Below are positions 50,567-58,625 of a DNA stretch of 64,000 bases, in pieces (the first letter of the stretch is position 1; the number at the start of each line of letters is the position of its first letter). The translations under genes and the position numbers were made by a program. The notes under the pieces were generated by a model. It worked only from the letters and a program-made list of their open reading frames with translations, ran no database searches and was not told the DNA's origin. The stretch is from Nocardia transvalensis (lineage in GTDB: Bacteria > Actinomycetota > Actinomycetes > Mycobacteriales > Mycobacteriaceae): the NCBI RefSeq assembly GCF_015477765.1, contig NZ_JADLQQ010000011.1, positions 124,001-188,000 on the forward strand, read 5' to 3'.

Positions 50567-52219
50567 CTACTTCGTCGCAGGAGCCGGGGCATCGTCGTCG
50601 GCGGGGCGGGATTCGGCGTGGGCGTGGGCCCACTTGTAGTCCGGCTTACCGGCCGGGGAGCGCTTGATCTCGTCCACGTACCAGAGGCTGCGCGGCATCT
50701 TGTAGGACGAGATCTCCTGGGTCAGCACCGGACGCAATTCCTCGAGGGTGGGCCGGCTGTCGCCGCGGCACTGCACTACCGCGGCCACCCGCTGGCCCCA
50801 GCGCTCGTCCGGAATGCCGATGACCAAGGCGTCGAATATCTCCGGGTGACACTTCAGGGCGCCCTCGACCTCCTCCGGGTGGATCTTCTCGCCGCCGCTG
50901 TTGATGCTCACCGACCCGCGGCCGAGCATGGTGACGGTCCCGTCCTCCTCGACCCGGGCGTAGTCGCCGGGGATGGAATACCGAATCCCGTTGAACTCCT
51001 TGAAGGTTGCCGCCGTCTTGACCGGGTCGTTGTAGTAGCCCAGCGGGATGTGGCCCTTGCGGGCGAGGAACCCGATTCGGCCCGAACCCGGCTCGACCGG
51101 CTTGCCGTCCTCGTCGAGCACCTCGGTGGATTTGTCGATCTTCACCCGCGGCCCGCCGGTGTGCGTCGACCCCTTGGTGGCCACGGACAGCCCGCCGAAA
51201 CCGGTCTCGGAGGCTCCGATCGAATCGGTGATCATCGTATTCGGCAGCAGTTCGATGAACTGATCCTTCAGTGTGGGCGAGAACAGCGCGGCACTGCTGG
51301 CCATGCTCCACAGCGACGAATGCCGGTACGGCTCGCCGGTCTCCGGATTTCCCGCCAGCAGCGCATCCAGCATCGGCCGGGCCATCGCGTCGCCGGTGAT
51401 GAAGATCAGGTTCACCTCGTGCCGGTCGATCGCCCGCCACACGCCGTGCGCGCTGAACTCCGGCAGCATGACGGCCTTACCGCCGTCGAACAGGCTGTGG
51501 AACGTCGCGGTCAGCGAGCCGCCGTGGATCAGCGGCGGGATCGGATAGCGCACCAGCTGCGCGTTGTCGGCTCCGGCCCGGGCCTGCTGCCACTCGTCCT
51601 GAACGTACTCGCCGGTGAAGAAGTTGATGCCGCCGCCGAGCACGCGCCACCAGTCCTCCTGGCGCCACATGACGCCTTTGGGCATCCCGGTGGTGCCGCC
51701 GGTGTAGATCATGAGGATGTCGTCGGGTGAACGCTCGCCGAAGTCCCGCTCGCCCGACGAAGCCGCCAGTGCCGCTTCGTATTCCACCGAATCCGGCGCG
51801 GTGGGCACCTGTCCGGCGGTATCGTCGTCCACCACGATCACTGTTTTCAGCGCCGGAGTCTGCGGGCGCACAGCGGACACCCTGTCGGTGTAGCGGCGCT
51901 CGTGAATCAGCGCGACCATATCCGAATTGTCGAAAATGTATTGCAACTCGTTCTCGACATATCGGAAGTTCACGTTGATCATTACTGCCCGCGCTTTGAA
52001 GATGCCCACCATGGCCTCGACGGCCTCGATGGTGTTGCGCGAGTAGACGCCGACCTTGTCACCCGGCTGCACACCCTGTTCCCGCAGGTAGTGCGCGAGT
52101 CGATTGGCCCGATCCTCCAGCTCGGCATAGGTCACCGAGCGAGTGTCGTCGACCAGGGCGACGCGGTCCGGCACGAGGTCGATGGTGTGTTCGACAAGGT
52201 CCGCTATGTTGTAACTCAC
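50567..52219 (-). CDS. fadD19: Steroid side-chain acyl-CoA synthetase FadD19
   Basis: A 550-residue ANL-family ligase. It follows M. tuberculosis FadD19 along its length: NIADLVEHTIDLVPDRVAL at the start, the AMP loop IYTGGTTGMPKGVMWR, DSIGASETGFGG, PGDYARVEEDGTVTMLGRGSVSINSGGEKI, and the catalytic Lys in KRSPAGKPDYKW. FadD19 activates C26 cholestenoate and is needed for C-24-branched sterols in Rhodococcus. The start is GTG with no good ribosome site; a perfect KstR-type palindrome lies 11 bases upstream, suggesting a nearly leaderless mRNA. Confidence 0.94.
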   Translation of the reverse strand: MSYNIADLVEHTIDLVPDRVALVDDTRSVTYAELEDRANRLAHYLREQGVQPGDKVGVYSRNTIEAVEAMVGIFKARAVMINVNFRYVENELQYIFDNSDMVALIHERRYTDRVSAVRPQTPALKTVIVVDDDTAGQVPTAPDSVEYEAALAASSGERDFGERSPDDILMIYTGGTTGMPKGVMWRQEDWWRVLGGGINFFTGEYVQDEWQQARAGADNAQLVRYPIPPLIHGGSLTATFHSLFDGGKAVMLPEFSAHGVWRAIDRHEVNLIFITGDAMARPMLDALLAGNPETGEPYRHSSLWSMASSAALFSPTLKDQFIELLPNTMITDSIGASETGFGGLSVATKGSTHTGGPRVKIDKSTEVLDEDGKPVEPGSGRIGFLARKGHIPLGYYNDPVKTAATFKEFNGIRYSIPGDYARVEEDGTVTMLGRGSVSINSGGEKIHPEEVEGALKCHPEIFDALVIGIPDERWGQRVAAVVQCRGDSRPTLEELRPVLTQEISSYKMPRSLWYVDEIKRSPAGKPDYKWAHAHAESRPADDDAPAPATK

Positions 52220-52229
52220 AGGTCAAAAA

Positions 52230-52243
52230 TAGAACGTGTTCTT
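52230..52243. promoter_or_regulatory. KstR-like operator 5, upstream of fadD19
   Basis: TAGAACGTGTTCTT contains the palindrome AGAAC-GT-GTTCT and matches the consensus except for its last base. It lies 11 bases before the fadD19 start codon. Confidence 0.75.
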
Positions 52244-52334
52244 GTACCTGACAAGACTCAATTTACGCCGTTTACGATTCCCATCAGCCGAACATAACCG
52301 TTGACATGAGGGAGCGTGCAGGAAATGCCGAAAT

Positions 52335-52450
52335 GCCCGCCCGGGCAAGCCCGGGCGGGCAACGAGGAGGGGCCCCGCGGGCTACGAGGAGGGGCCCTGC
52401 GGGCTACGAGGAGGGGACCCCTGAGGGCAACGAGGAGGCTTGCGCGGGCA
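52335..52450. repeat. 12-bp hairpin followed by four ~22-base tandem repeats
   Basis: GCCCGCCCGGGC-AA-GCCCGGGCGGGC (52335-52360) is a perfect 12-bp stem. It is followed by four tandem units starting at 52362, 52384, 52406 and 52430, each opening ACGAGGAGG and then a GGGGCCC(C/T)GCGGG-type core. The first two are 22 bases and differ at one base. No plausible protein is encoded. The block lies between fadD19 and the next acyl-CoA synthetase, downstream of the latter's stop. Confidence 0.8.
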
Positions 52451-52468
52451 GACGTGACCTCCGGTCCG

Positions 52469-54010
52469 CTAGGCAGTCACATACCGGTCCCGCAGCTTGC
52501 GCTTGTAGAGCTTGCCGTTGGGATCGCGGGGTAGTTCGTCGAGGTAGTCGATGCTCTTGGGGAGCTTGTATTTCGCCAACCGCGTCGCCGCGAACTCCAG
52601 CAGCTCGCGGGTGAGTTCGTCATCCCCCTCGACGCCCTCGGCGGGCTGGACGACGGCCTTGACCTCCTGCCCCCAATCCGGGTGCGGGATACCGAAGACC
52701 GCGACGTCGGCGACCTTGGAATGGGTGATCAACTCCCCTTCGATCTCGGCCGGGTAGATGTTCACCCCGCCGGACAGGATCAGATCGGAGCGGCGATCGC
52801 ACAGGTACAGGTACCCGTCCTCATCCATGTACCCGATGTCGCCCACGGTGAACAGATCCCCGACCCGGGCGTCCTCGGTCTTGGCCTTGTCCTTGTGGTA
52901 TTCGAAGTTGGACCCGCCCATCTTCATGTAGACCTGGCCGATCTCGCCGGGCGGCAACTCTTTTCCGTCCTCGCCCAGCACCTTGACCACCGCGTACGGC
53001 CACGCCTTGCCCACCGATCCCGGCTTGCGCAGCCACTCCGCCCCGGTGATGGAGGTGCCGCCGCCCTCGGTGGCGGCGTAGTACTCGGTGACCACCGGCC
53101 CCCACCACTCGAGCATCCTGCGCTTGGTCTCCTGCGGGCACGGCGCCGCGCCGTGGATCATGCACCGCAGCGAGGACACATCGTATTTCGCGCGCACCTG
53201 CTCCGGCAGCGCCAGTAACCGGTGGAACTGGGTCGGCACCATATGACTGTGGGTGACGCGATGCCTGTCGATCAGTCGCAGCATCTCCTCCGGATCCCAC
53301 TTGTCCATCAGAACGACCTTGTGGCCCAACTGAATCGATATGGAGGCGAAGTTCAACACGGCCGTGTGATACAGCGGAGAACCACAGATGTGCACATGGT
53401 CGTCGAACGGCTTCAGGCCGAACAGGCCGAAGAAGCCGGTCGCCTGCGGTCCCACCACATCCGGATCGGCGCCGGTGAGCGGACGGCGAACCCCCTTGGG
53501 GCGCCCGGTGGTTCCCGACGTGTACAGCATCGGCGCACCGACGGTGCGGATATCGGGACGTCCGGCCTCACCCGCACCCAGTTCGCCCAGGGGTTGAAAG
53601 TCATCCACATCTCCCACCGAATACCGGGCTCCCGCAGGCATATTCGCCTCGTCGGCGGCGATCCGTGCGGCTTCGGCGAAACGTTCGTCGGCGATGAACA
53701 CCTTGGCCTCGCTGTCGCCCAGGATATAGGCGACCTCCGGGCCGGTGAGATGCCAGTTCACCGCGACGATGTACAGCCCGGCCTCATAGGCGGCGAAGTA
53801 CACTCCCAGCGCCTGGGCGCAGTTGTGCACCATGGACACCAGGACATCGCCGGGCTGTAATCCCTTGGCCTGCAGGCCTCGTGCGAATCTGTCGGCCTGC
53901 TCGGCCAGCTCTCGGTAGCTGATCTCCCGCCCCGACGGATCGACGACCGCGATCCGTTCGGGTTCGGTGGCGGCGATATTCCACAGTCCCAACTGTTGCG
54001 TCGGCTCCAT
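52469..54010 (-). CDS. Acyl-CoA synthetase (ANL family), KstR-linked
   Basis: A 513-residue ligase with the AMP loop MLYTSGTTGRPKGVRRP, YYAATEGGGTSI, GDLFTVGDIGYMDEDGYLYLCDRRSDLILSGGVNIYP and the C-terminal catalytic Lys in DPNGKLYKRKL. It is not FadD19 or FadD3 by pattern; it may fill the place of FadD17, but I cannot assign it. I chose the ATG at 54010 because GAGGGG lies 8 bases ahead; a GTG at 54019 is in frame. A perfect KstR-type site lies 20 bases upstream. It probably activates a sterol side-chain or ring fragment. Confidence 0.88.
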   Translation of the reverse strand: MEPTQQLGLWNIAATEPERIAVVDPSGREISYRELAEQADRFARGLQAKGLQPGDVLVSMVHNCAQALGVYFAAYEAGLYIVAVNWHLTGPEVAYILGDSEAKVFIADERFAEAARIAADEANMPAGARYSVGDVDDFQPLGELGAGEAGRPDIRTVGAPMLYTSGTTGRPKGVRRPLTGADPDVVGPQATGFFGLFGLKPFDDHVHICGSPLYHTAVLNFASISIQLGHKVVLMDKWDPEEMLRLIDRHRVTHSHMVPTQFHRLLALPEQVRAKYDVSSLRCMIHGAAPCPQETKRRMLEWWGPVVTEYYAATEGGGTSITGAEWLRKPGSVGKAWPYAVVKVLGEDGKELPPGEIGQVYMKMGGSNFEYHKDKAKTEDARVGDLFTVGDIGYMDEDGYLYLCDRRSDLILSGGVNIYPAEIEGELITHSKVADVAVFGIPHPDWGQEVKAVVQPAEGVEGDDELTRELLEFAATRLAKYKLPKSIDYLDELPRDPNGKLYKRKLRDRYVTA

Positions 54011-54029
54011 CGAAGTCACCCCTCGAATC

Positions 54030-54043
54030 TAGAACGTGTTCTA
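54030..54043. promoter_or_regulatory. KstR-like operator 6, overlapping the stop codon of the F420-type oxidoreductase gene
   Basis: TAGAAC-GT-GTTCTA is a complete 14-base match to TnnAACnnGTTnnA. Its last three bases are the stop codon of the upstream gene (54041-54043), so the operator and the end of a coding region share sequence. Confidence 0.8.
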
Positions 54044-55078
54044 CATCTGAACAAGGGGGGCGAGCCGACGCAACTGCTCCACCGAACGCGCGGACACGAG
54101 CAGCATGCCGACCCCCGCCTTCTCCCACACCTGCAATTGGGACCGCACCTGCGCCTCGTCGCCGATGATCGCGGTGTCGAGAATCAGTTCGTCGGGCACG
54201 ACGGCCGCCGCCTCGGCCTTGCGGCCGGACCGGAACAGCGCCGTGATCTCGTCGACCTCACGGCCGTAGCCCATTCGCCGGTACACCTGGGCGTGGAAGT
54301 TCAGCTCCTCCGCACCCATCCCGCCGATGTAGAGGGCCATCACCTGCTTCATCCGGTCGATCTCGGTGCGGGGATCGTCGGTGATGACCACCTGGCAGCT
54401 CGCGGCGATCTCGAAGTCGGCCCGCGAACGCCGGGCACCCGGCCGCGCGAAACCCTCGTCCAGCCATTCGTCGTACATTCCGGCCAGCCGCGGGGTGTAG
54501 TAGATCGCCAGCCAGCCGTCGGCGATCTCGGCGGTCAGGGCCACGTTCTTCGGCCCCTCGGCACCCAGCCAGATCGGGATATCCGCACGTAGCGGGTGGG
54601 TGATGGACTTGAGTGGCTTGCCGAGCCCGGTCGCTCCCGGCCCTCGATACGGCAGCGGATAGTGCGGCCCGTCGCTGACCACCGGCGCCTGCCGGGCCAA
54701 CACCCGGCGAACGATGTCGACATACTCCCGGGTGCGCTGCAACGGTTTGGCGAACGGCTGCCCGTACCAGCCCTCGACCACCTGCGGTCCCGAGACGCCC
54801 AGCCCGAGAACGGCCCGCCCGCCGCTGAGATGATCCAGCGTCAGCGCCGCCATCGCGGTCGCGGTGGGCGTGCGCGCCGAGAGTTGAACCACCGAGGTGC
54901 CCAGCCGCACCCGGCGCGTGGACGAGCCCCACCAGGCCAGCGGCGTGAATGCGTCAGACCCCCACGATTCGGCGGTGAACACGGCGTCGAACCCCAGATC
55001 CTCGGCCGCCACCACCAACTCCGCGGCATGCGGCGGCGGGCTCGCGCCCCAATATCCGAGCTGTAATCCGAAGCGCAT
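54041..55078 (-). CDS. LLM-class F420-dependent oxidoreductase (Rv3520c-like)
   Basis: A 345-residue luciferase-like protein: MRFGLQLGYWGASPPP at the start, LGTSVVQLSARTPTATAMAALTLDHLSGGRAVLGLGVSGPQVVEGW, and GAEGPKNVALTAEIADGW. These mark the LLM class that mostly uses coenzyme F420. Its place beside the DUF35/ltp genes matches Rv3520c. The reaction in steroid breakdown is not known to me. GGAAGGA precedes the ATG. A KstR-like site lies 41 bases upstream. Confidence 0.88.
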   Translation of the reverse strand: MRFGLQLGYWGASPPPHAAELVVAAEDLGFDAVFTAESWGSDAFTPLAWWGSSTRRVRLGTSVVQLSARTPTATAMAALTLDHLSGGRAVLGLGVSGPQVVEGWYGQPFAKPLQRTREYVDIVRRVLARQAPVVSDGPHYPLPYRGPGATGLGKPLKSITHPLRADIPIWLGAEGPKNVALTAEIADGWLAIYYTPRLAGMYDEWLDEGFARPGARRSRADFEIAASCQVVITDDPRTEIDRMKQVMALYIGGMGAEELNFHAQVYRRMGYGREVDEITALFRSGRKAEAAAVVPDELILDTAIIGDEAQVRSQLQVWEKAGVGMLLVSARSVEQLRRLAPLVQM

Positions 55079-55118
55079 TCCATCGTCCTTCCGCCGGGAC
55101 TTCCCTTGCCACCAGAAT

Positions 55119-55132
55119 AAGAACCTGTTCTA
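55119..55132. promoter_or_regulatory. KstR-like operator 7, between the LLM and DUF35 genes
   Basis: AAGAACCTGTTCTA matches the consensus except for the first base. It serves a divergent promoter region of 81 bases. Confidence 0.7.
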
Positions 55133-55159
55133 CTCGATATCGTGACTCAGGGGAACACC

Positions 55160-56155
55160 ATGACCGGCACAATCGCGAAAGGGAGCGGGCCGGAATCGGA
55201 CGCCGCACCCGACGTGCTCGCCGCGGAACTGCGCATGAAGTTCGACTACACCCGCTCGGTCGGACCGACCATCGGGCGCTTCCTGACGGGGTTGCGCGCC
55301 GGGCGGATCGTCGGCGTCCGCGGCTCGGACGGGCGGGTGCTGGTGCCGCCGGCCGAATACGATCCGCGGACGTCCGAACCACTCACCGAATTCGTCGACG
55401 TGGCCGACGTGGGCACCGTCCAGACCTGGTCGTGGGTGCGAGATCCGTTGCCGGGCCAGCCCTTCGACCGGCCGTTCGCGTGGGCCTTGATCCGACTCGA
55501 CGGCGCCGACACCGGCCTGTTGCACGCGGTCGACGTCGCCTCCCCCGACGAAATACACACCGGCATGCGGGTCCGGGCCCGCTGGGCGGCCGAGCGCAAC
55601 GGCCGCATCCACGACATCGCCTGCTTCGAGCCCGGCGAAACCTCCACCGCCCCAGCGCAATCCGAACCGGGTGAACCGGTGACCGGCATCGTCACCCCGA
55701 TCGATCTGCGCTACAAGCACACCGCGGCACCACAGGAGACGGTATTCCTGCGGGCAATCGCCGAGGGCCGCCTGCTGGGCGCCCGTGCCGCCGACGGCAA
55801 GGTCTACTTCCCGCCGCGCGGCGCCGATCCGCGCACAGGCGAACCGACCGAGGACTACGTCGACCTGGCCGACACCGGCATCGTCACCACCTTCTGCATC
55901 GTCAACGTGCCGTTCCAGGGCCAGCGCATCAAGCCGCCCTATGTGGCCGCCTACATCCTGCTCGACGGCACCGACATCCCGTTCCTGCACCTGGTGCTCG
56001 GCTGCGACGCCAGCGAGGTGCGCATGGGCATGCGGGTCGAGGCCGTGTGGAAGCCGCGCGAGGAGTGGACCCACGAGGGGCTGGACAACCTCTCGCACTT
56101 CGAGCCCACCGGCGAGCCCGACGCCGACTACGAGACCTTCGCGCACCACCTGTAG
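55160..56155 (+). CDS. Tandem DUF35 OB-fold protein (Rv3521-like) without zinc-ribbon cysteines
   Basis: A 331-residue protein made of two DUF35 units, about residues 35-165 and 180-325. Each has the OB-fold pattern (FLTGLRAGRIVGVR / FLRAIAEGRLLGAR, then LIRLDGADTGLLHAV / YILLDGTDIPFLHLV). Most DUF35 proteins carry a four-Cys zinc ribbon; here the knuckles read GSDG and AADG, and YDPRTSE and ADPRTGE, with no Cys. DUF35 proteins partner thiolase-like lyases such as Ltp2; here ltp4 and ltp3 follow. I chose the ATG at 55160 with AGGGG ahead; a GTG at 55142 is in frame. Confidence 0.87.
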   Translation: MTGTIAKGSGPESDAAPDVLAAELRMKFDYTRSVGPTIGRFLTGLRAGRIVGVRGSDGRVLVPPAEYDPRTSEPLTEFVDVADVGTVQTWSWVRDPLPGQPFDRPFAWALIRLDGADTGLLHAVDVASPDEIHTGMRVRARWAAERNGRIHDIACFEPGETSTAPAQSEPGEPVTGIVTPIDLRYKHTAAPQETVFLRAIAEGRLLGARAADGKVYFPPRGADPRTGEPTEDYVDLADTGIVTTFCIVNVPFQGQRIKPPYVAAYILLDGTDIPFLHLVLGCDASEVRMGMRVEAVWKPREEWTHEGLDNLSHFEPTGEPDADYETFAHHL

Positions 56156-56170
56156 AGAGGCGCTATTACC

Positions 56171-57202
56171 TTGAGCGACAACGCAACCGATATCGCGGTG
56201 GTCGGCTTCGCGCACGCACCGCACGTCCCCGAGACCTACGGCACCACCAATGGTGTCGAGATGCTGAAGCCCTGCTTCAACGCCCTGTACGACAAGTTGG
56301 GCATCTCGGTGTCCGATATCGACTTCTGGTGCTCCGGATCCTCGGACTACCTTGCCGGACGCGCCTTTTCGTTCATCTCCGCGATCGATTCGATCGGCGC
56401 CGTGCCGCCGATCAACGAATCGCACGTGGAGATGGATGCGGCATGGGCGCTGTACGAGGCGTGGGTGAAACTGCGCTCCGGACAGGCGAAGACGGCGCTG
56501 GTGTACGGCTTCGGCAAGGCCTCGGCGGGCACGCTGCGGCAGGTGCTGACCCTGCAGACCGACCCCTATCTGGTCGCTCCCCTGTGGCCCGATGCGGTCT
56601 CGATCGCGGGGTTACAGGCACGGGCGGGCCTGGACGCGGGAGCGTGGAGCGAACGAGATATGGCCGCCGTCACCGCCACCGACGACGCGGATATCGAAAA
56701 ACGCTTGGCGGCACCGTATGTCGCCGACCCGCTGCGCGACCACGATATCGCTCCGATCACTGACGGTGCGGCGGCGATCGTGCTGGCGGTCGGTGATCGG
56801 GCGCGCGAGCTGTGCGAGCGTCCGGCATGGCTGACCGGTATGGCCCATCGCATCGATACCCCGGTGCTCGGCGCCCGGGATCTGACCATCTCCCCCTCCA
56901 CCGCCGCGGCGGCCAAGGCCGTCACCGGTGGGGATGCCGGCGGCTTCGATATCGCCGAACTCCACGCCCAGTACAGCCACGAGCAGTTGATTTTGAAGCA
57001 GGCCATCGGGCTGAACGGCAAGACCCGCATCAATCCGTCGGGCGGCCCGCTGGCGGGCAATCCGATGTTCGCCGCCGGTCTCGAACGCATCGGCTTCGCC
57101 GCGACCGAGATCATGAACGGCAATGCCGAGCGGGCGTTGGCGCATGCGTCGAGTGGGCCTGCGCTGCAACAGAATCTGGTGGCCACATTGGAGGCACGAT
57201 GA
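56171..57202 (+). CDS. ltp4: Thiolase-like lipid-transfer protein Ltp4
   Basis: A 343-residue SCP-x thiolase-like protein matching Rv3522 by place and pattern (GVEMLKPCFNALYDKLGIS, PPINESHVEMDAAWALYEAW, NPSGGPLAGNP). The nucleophile Cys of true thiolases is absent at the usual position, which suits a lyase-type reaction. In Rhodococcus ltp3 and ltp4 are needed for 24-branched sterol side chains. The start is TTG, with GAGAGG about 11 bases ahead, so expression may be modest. Its stop overlaps the ATG of a 24-codon reading frame. Confidence 0.88.
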   Translation: MSDNATDIAVVGFAHAPHVPETYGTTNGVEMLKPCFNALYDKLGISVSDIDFWCSGSSDYLAGRAFSFISAIDSIGAVPPINESHVEMDAAWALYEAWVKLRSGQAKTALVYGFGKASAGTLRQVLTLQTDPYLVAPLWPDAVSIAGLQARAGLDAGAWSERDMAAVTATDDADIEKRLAAPYVADPLRDHDIAPITDGAAAIVLAVGDRARELCERPAWLTGMAHRIDTPVLGARDLTISPSTAAAAKAVTGGDAGGFDIAELHAQYSHEQLILKQAIGLNGKTRINPSGGPLAGNPMFAAGLERIGFAATEIMNGNAERALAHASSGPALQQNLVATLEAR

Positions 57203-57273
57203 GCGACAATCGCGCAGCGGCTCATCGGGCCGACCGGGTGCGGGTGTCCCGCAAGACACAGGAGGGACGATGA
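57199..57273 (+). CDS. 24-residue linking reading frame between ltp4 and ltp3
   Basis: Starts ATG overlapping the ltp4 stop as ATGA and ends TGA overlapping the ltp3 start as ATGA. GGAGG lies 4 bases before its ATG, a better ribosome site than that of ltp4. The peptide begins MSDNRAAAHR and ends KTQEGR, is strongly basic, and its first four residues match those of Ltp4. It may be a coupling leader that carries ribosomes from ltp4 to ltp3, or a small peptide in its own right. I know of no relative. Confidence 0.5.
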   Translation: MSDNRAAAHRADRVRVSRKTQEGR

Positions 57274-58436
57274 CCAACCTTGCCGCGGTGCTCGGCACCG
57301 GACAAACCCATCACGTGACGAAACGAACCGATGTGTCGATGGCCGGGATGTGCCGTGAGGCAATCGATCGCGCCCTCGACGATGCGCAGCTCACGATGGC
57401 CGATATCGATGCAGTTGTCGTGGGTAAGGCGCCGGACCTGTTCGAGGGGTCCATGATGCCGGAGCTGTTTCTCGCCGATGCCCTGGGCGCCACCGGGAAA
57501 CCGCTGCTGCGCGTGCACACCGCCGGTTCGGTCGGCGGTTCCACCGGCGTCGTCGCGGCCAACCAGGTCCAGGCCGGCGTGCACGGCAAGGTGCTCGCGG
57601 TGGCGTGGGAGAAACAGTCGGAATCCAATGCCATGTGGGCGCTGTCGAATCCGGTGCCGTTCACCAAGCCGGTGGGCGCGGGCGCGGGTGGCTACTTCGC
57701 CCCGCATGTGCGCGCCTACATCCGCCGCGCCAACGCTCCCCTGCACATCGGTGCCATGGTCGCGGTGAAGGATCGCCGCAACGGCGCCAAGAACCCGCTG
57801 GCCCATCTGCAGCAGGCCGATATCACCATGGAATCGGTGCTGGCCTCGCAAATGCTGTGGGACCCGATCCGTTTCGACGAGACCTGCCCGTCCTCCGACG
57901 GCGCCTGCGCCCTCGTGCTCGGTGACGAGGATTCGGCGAAGGCCGCAGAAGCCTCGGGCCGCAAGGTCGCCTGGGTGCACGGCACCGCGATGCGCACCGA
58001 GCCGCTGGCCTACGCCGGGCGCGACCAGGTCAGCCCGCGGGCGGGACGCGATGCGGCCGCCGCCCTGTGGCAGCAGGCCGGGATCACCAATCCGCTCGAG
58101 GAGATCGACGCCGCCGAGATCTACGTCCCGTTCTCCTGGTTCGAGCCGATGTGGCTGGAGAACCTGGGCTTCATGCCCGAGGGCGAGGGCTGGAAGCTGA
58201 CCGACGCCCGGGAGACCGAGATCGGCGGGAAGCTGCCGGTCAACCCGTCCGGCGGTGTGCTGAGCTCGAATCCGATCGGCGCGTCCGGCCTGATCCGGTT
58301 CGCCGAGGCCGCCAAGCAGGTGATGGGCCGGGCCGGTGCCTATCAGGTCGACGGCGCTCGCAAGGCGTTCGGACACGCATACGGCGGTGGCTCCCAGTAC
58401 TTCTCGATGTGGGTGGTGGGCAGCGAACGACCGTAG
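57270..58436 (+). CDS. ltp3: Thiolase-like lipid-transfer protein/aldolase Ltp3
   Basis: A 388-residue SCP-x thiolase-like protein matching Rv3523. It has LRVHTAGSVGGSTGVVAAN where thiolases carry the nucleophile Cys, SFAPHVRAY-type spacing in GGYFAPHVRAYIRRANAP, and NPSGGVLSSNPIGASG near the C-terminus. The missing Cys points to a retro-aldol lyase, as for Ltp2. GGAGGG precedes the ATG. It likely works with the DUF35 protein and Ltp4 to shorten sterol side chains (inference from the family). Confidence 0.9.
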   Translation: MTNLAAVLGTGQTHHVTKRTDVSMAGMCREAIDRALDDAQLTMADIDAVVVGKAPDLFEGSMMPELFLADALGATGKPLLRVHTAGSVGGSTGVVAANQVQAGVHGKVLAVAWEKQSESNAMWALSNPVPFTKPVGAGAGGYFAPHVRAYIRRANAPLHIGAMVAVKDRRNGAKNPLAHLQQADITMESVLASQMLWDPIRFDETCPSSDGACALVLGDEDSAKAAEASGRKVAWVHGTAMRTEPLAYAGRDQVSPRAGRDAAAALWQQAGITNPLEEIDAAEIYVPFSWFEPMWLENLGFMPEGEGWKLTDARETEIGGKLPVNPSGGVLSSNPIGASGLIRFAEAAKQVMGRAGAYQVDGARKAFGHAYGGGSQYFSMWVVGSERP

Positions 58437-58441
58437 ATTCG

Positions 58442-58463
58442 ATCGATTCCACACGGAATCGAT
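58442..58463. terminator. Hairpin after ltp3
   Basis: ATCGATTCC-ACAC-GGAATCGAT, a perfect 9-bp stem with a 4-base loop, starts 6 bases after the ltp3 stop. No T tract. The gap to the next gene otherwise shows nothing. Confidence 0.55.
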
Positions 58464-58625
58464 TGAGCGGCCGTGGAATTCGAATGTCCTGGCGTGGCGC
58501 CCGATCGTCGTCGAGTACAGGTCGCGAAGCAATTCATCGGCGGTATTGATGCAAAATTCAAGGACATTTGCAAAACCATCAGCAAACTCATCCAGCCCGC
58601 ACAGTTCCTCTCCCGGGAGTACCCC

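Noticed and set aside
50567..52219. This ligase considered as FadD17, expected after fadE27
   Set aside because: Its sequence follows FadD19 from the N-terminus to the C-terminal KRSPAGKPDY; FadD17 is shorter and differs.
52335..52450. Tandem repeats considered as a small CRISPR array
   Set aside because: Units follow each other without unique spacers, are only about 22 bases and no cas gene is present.
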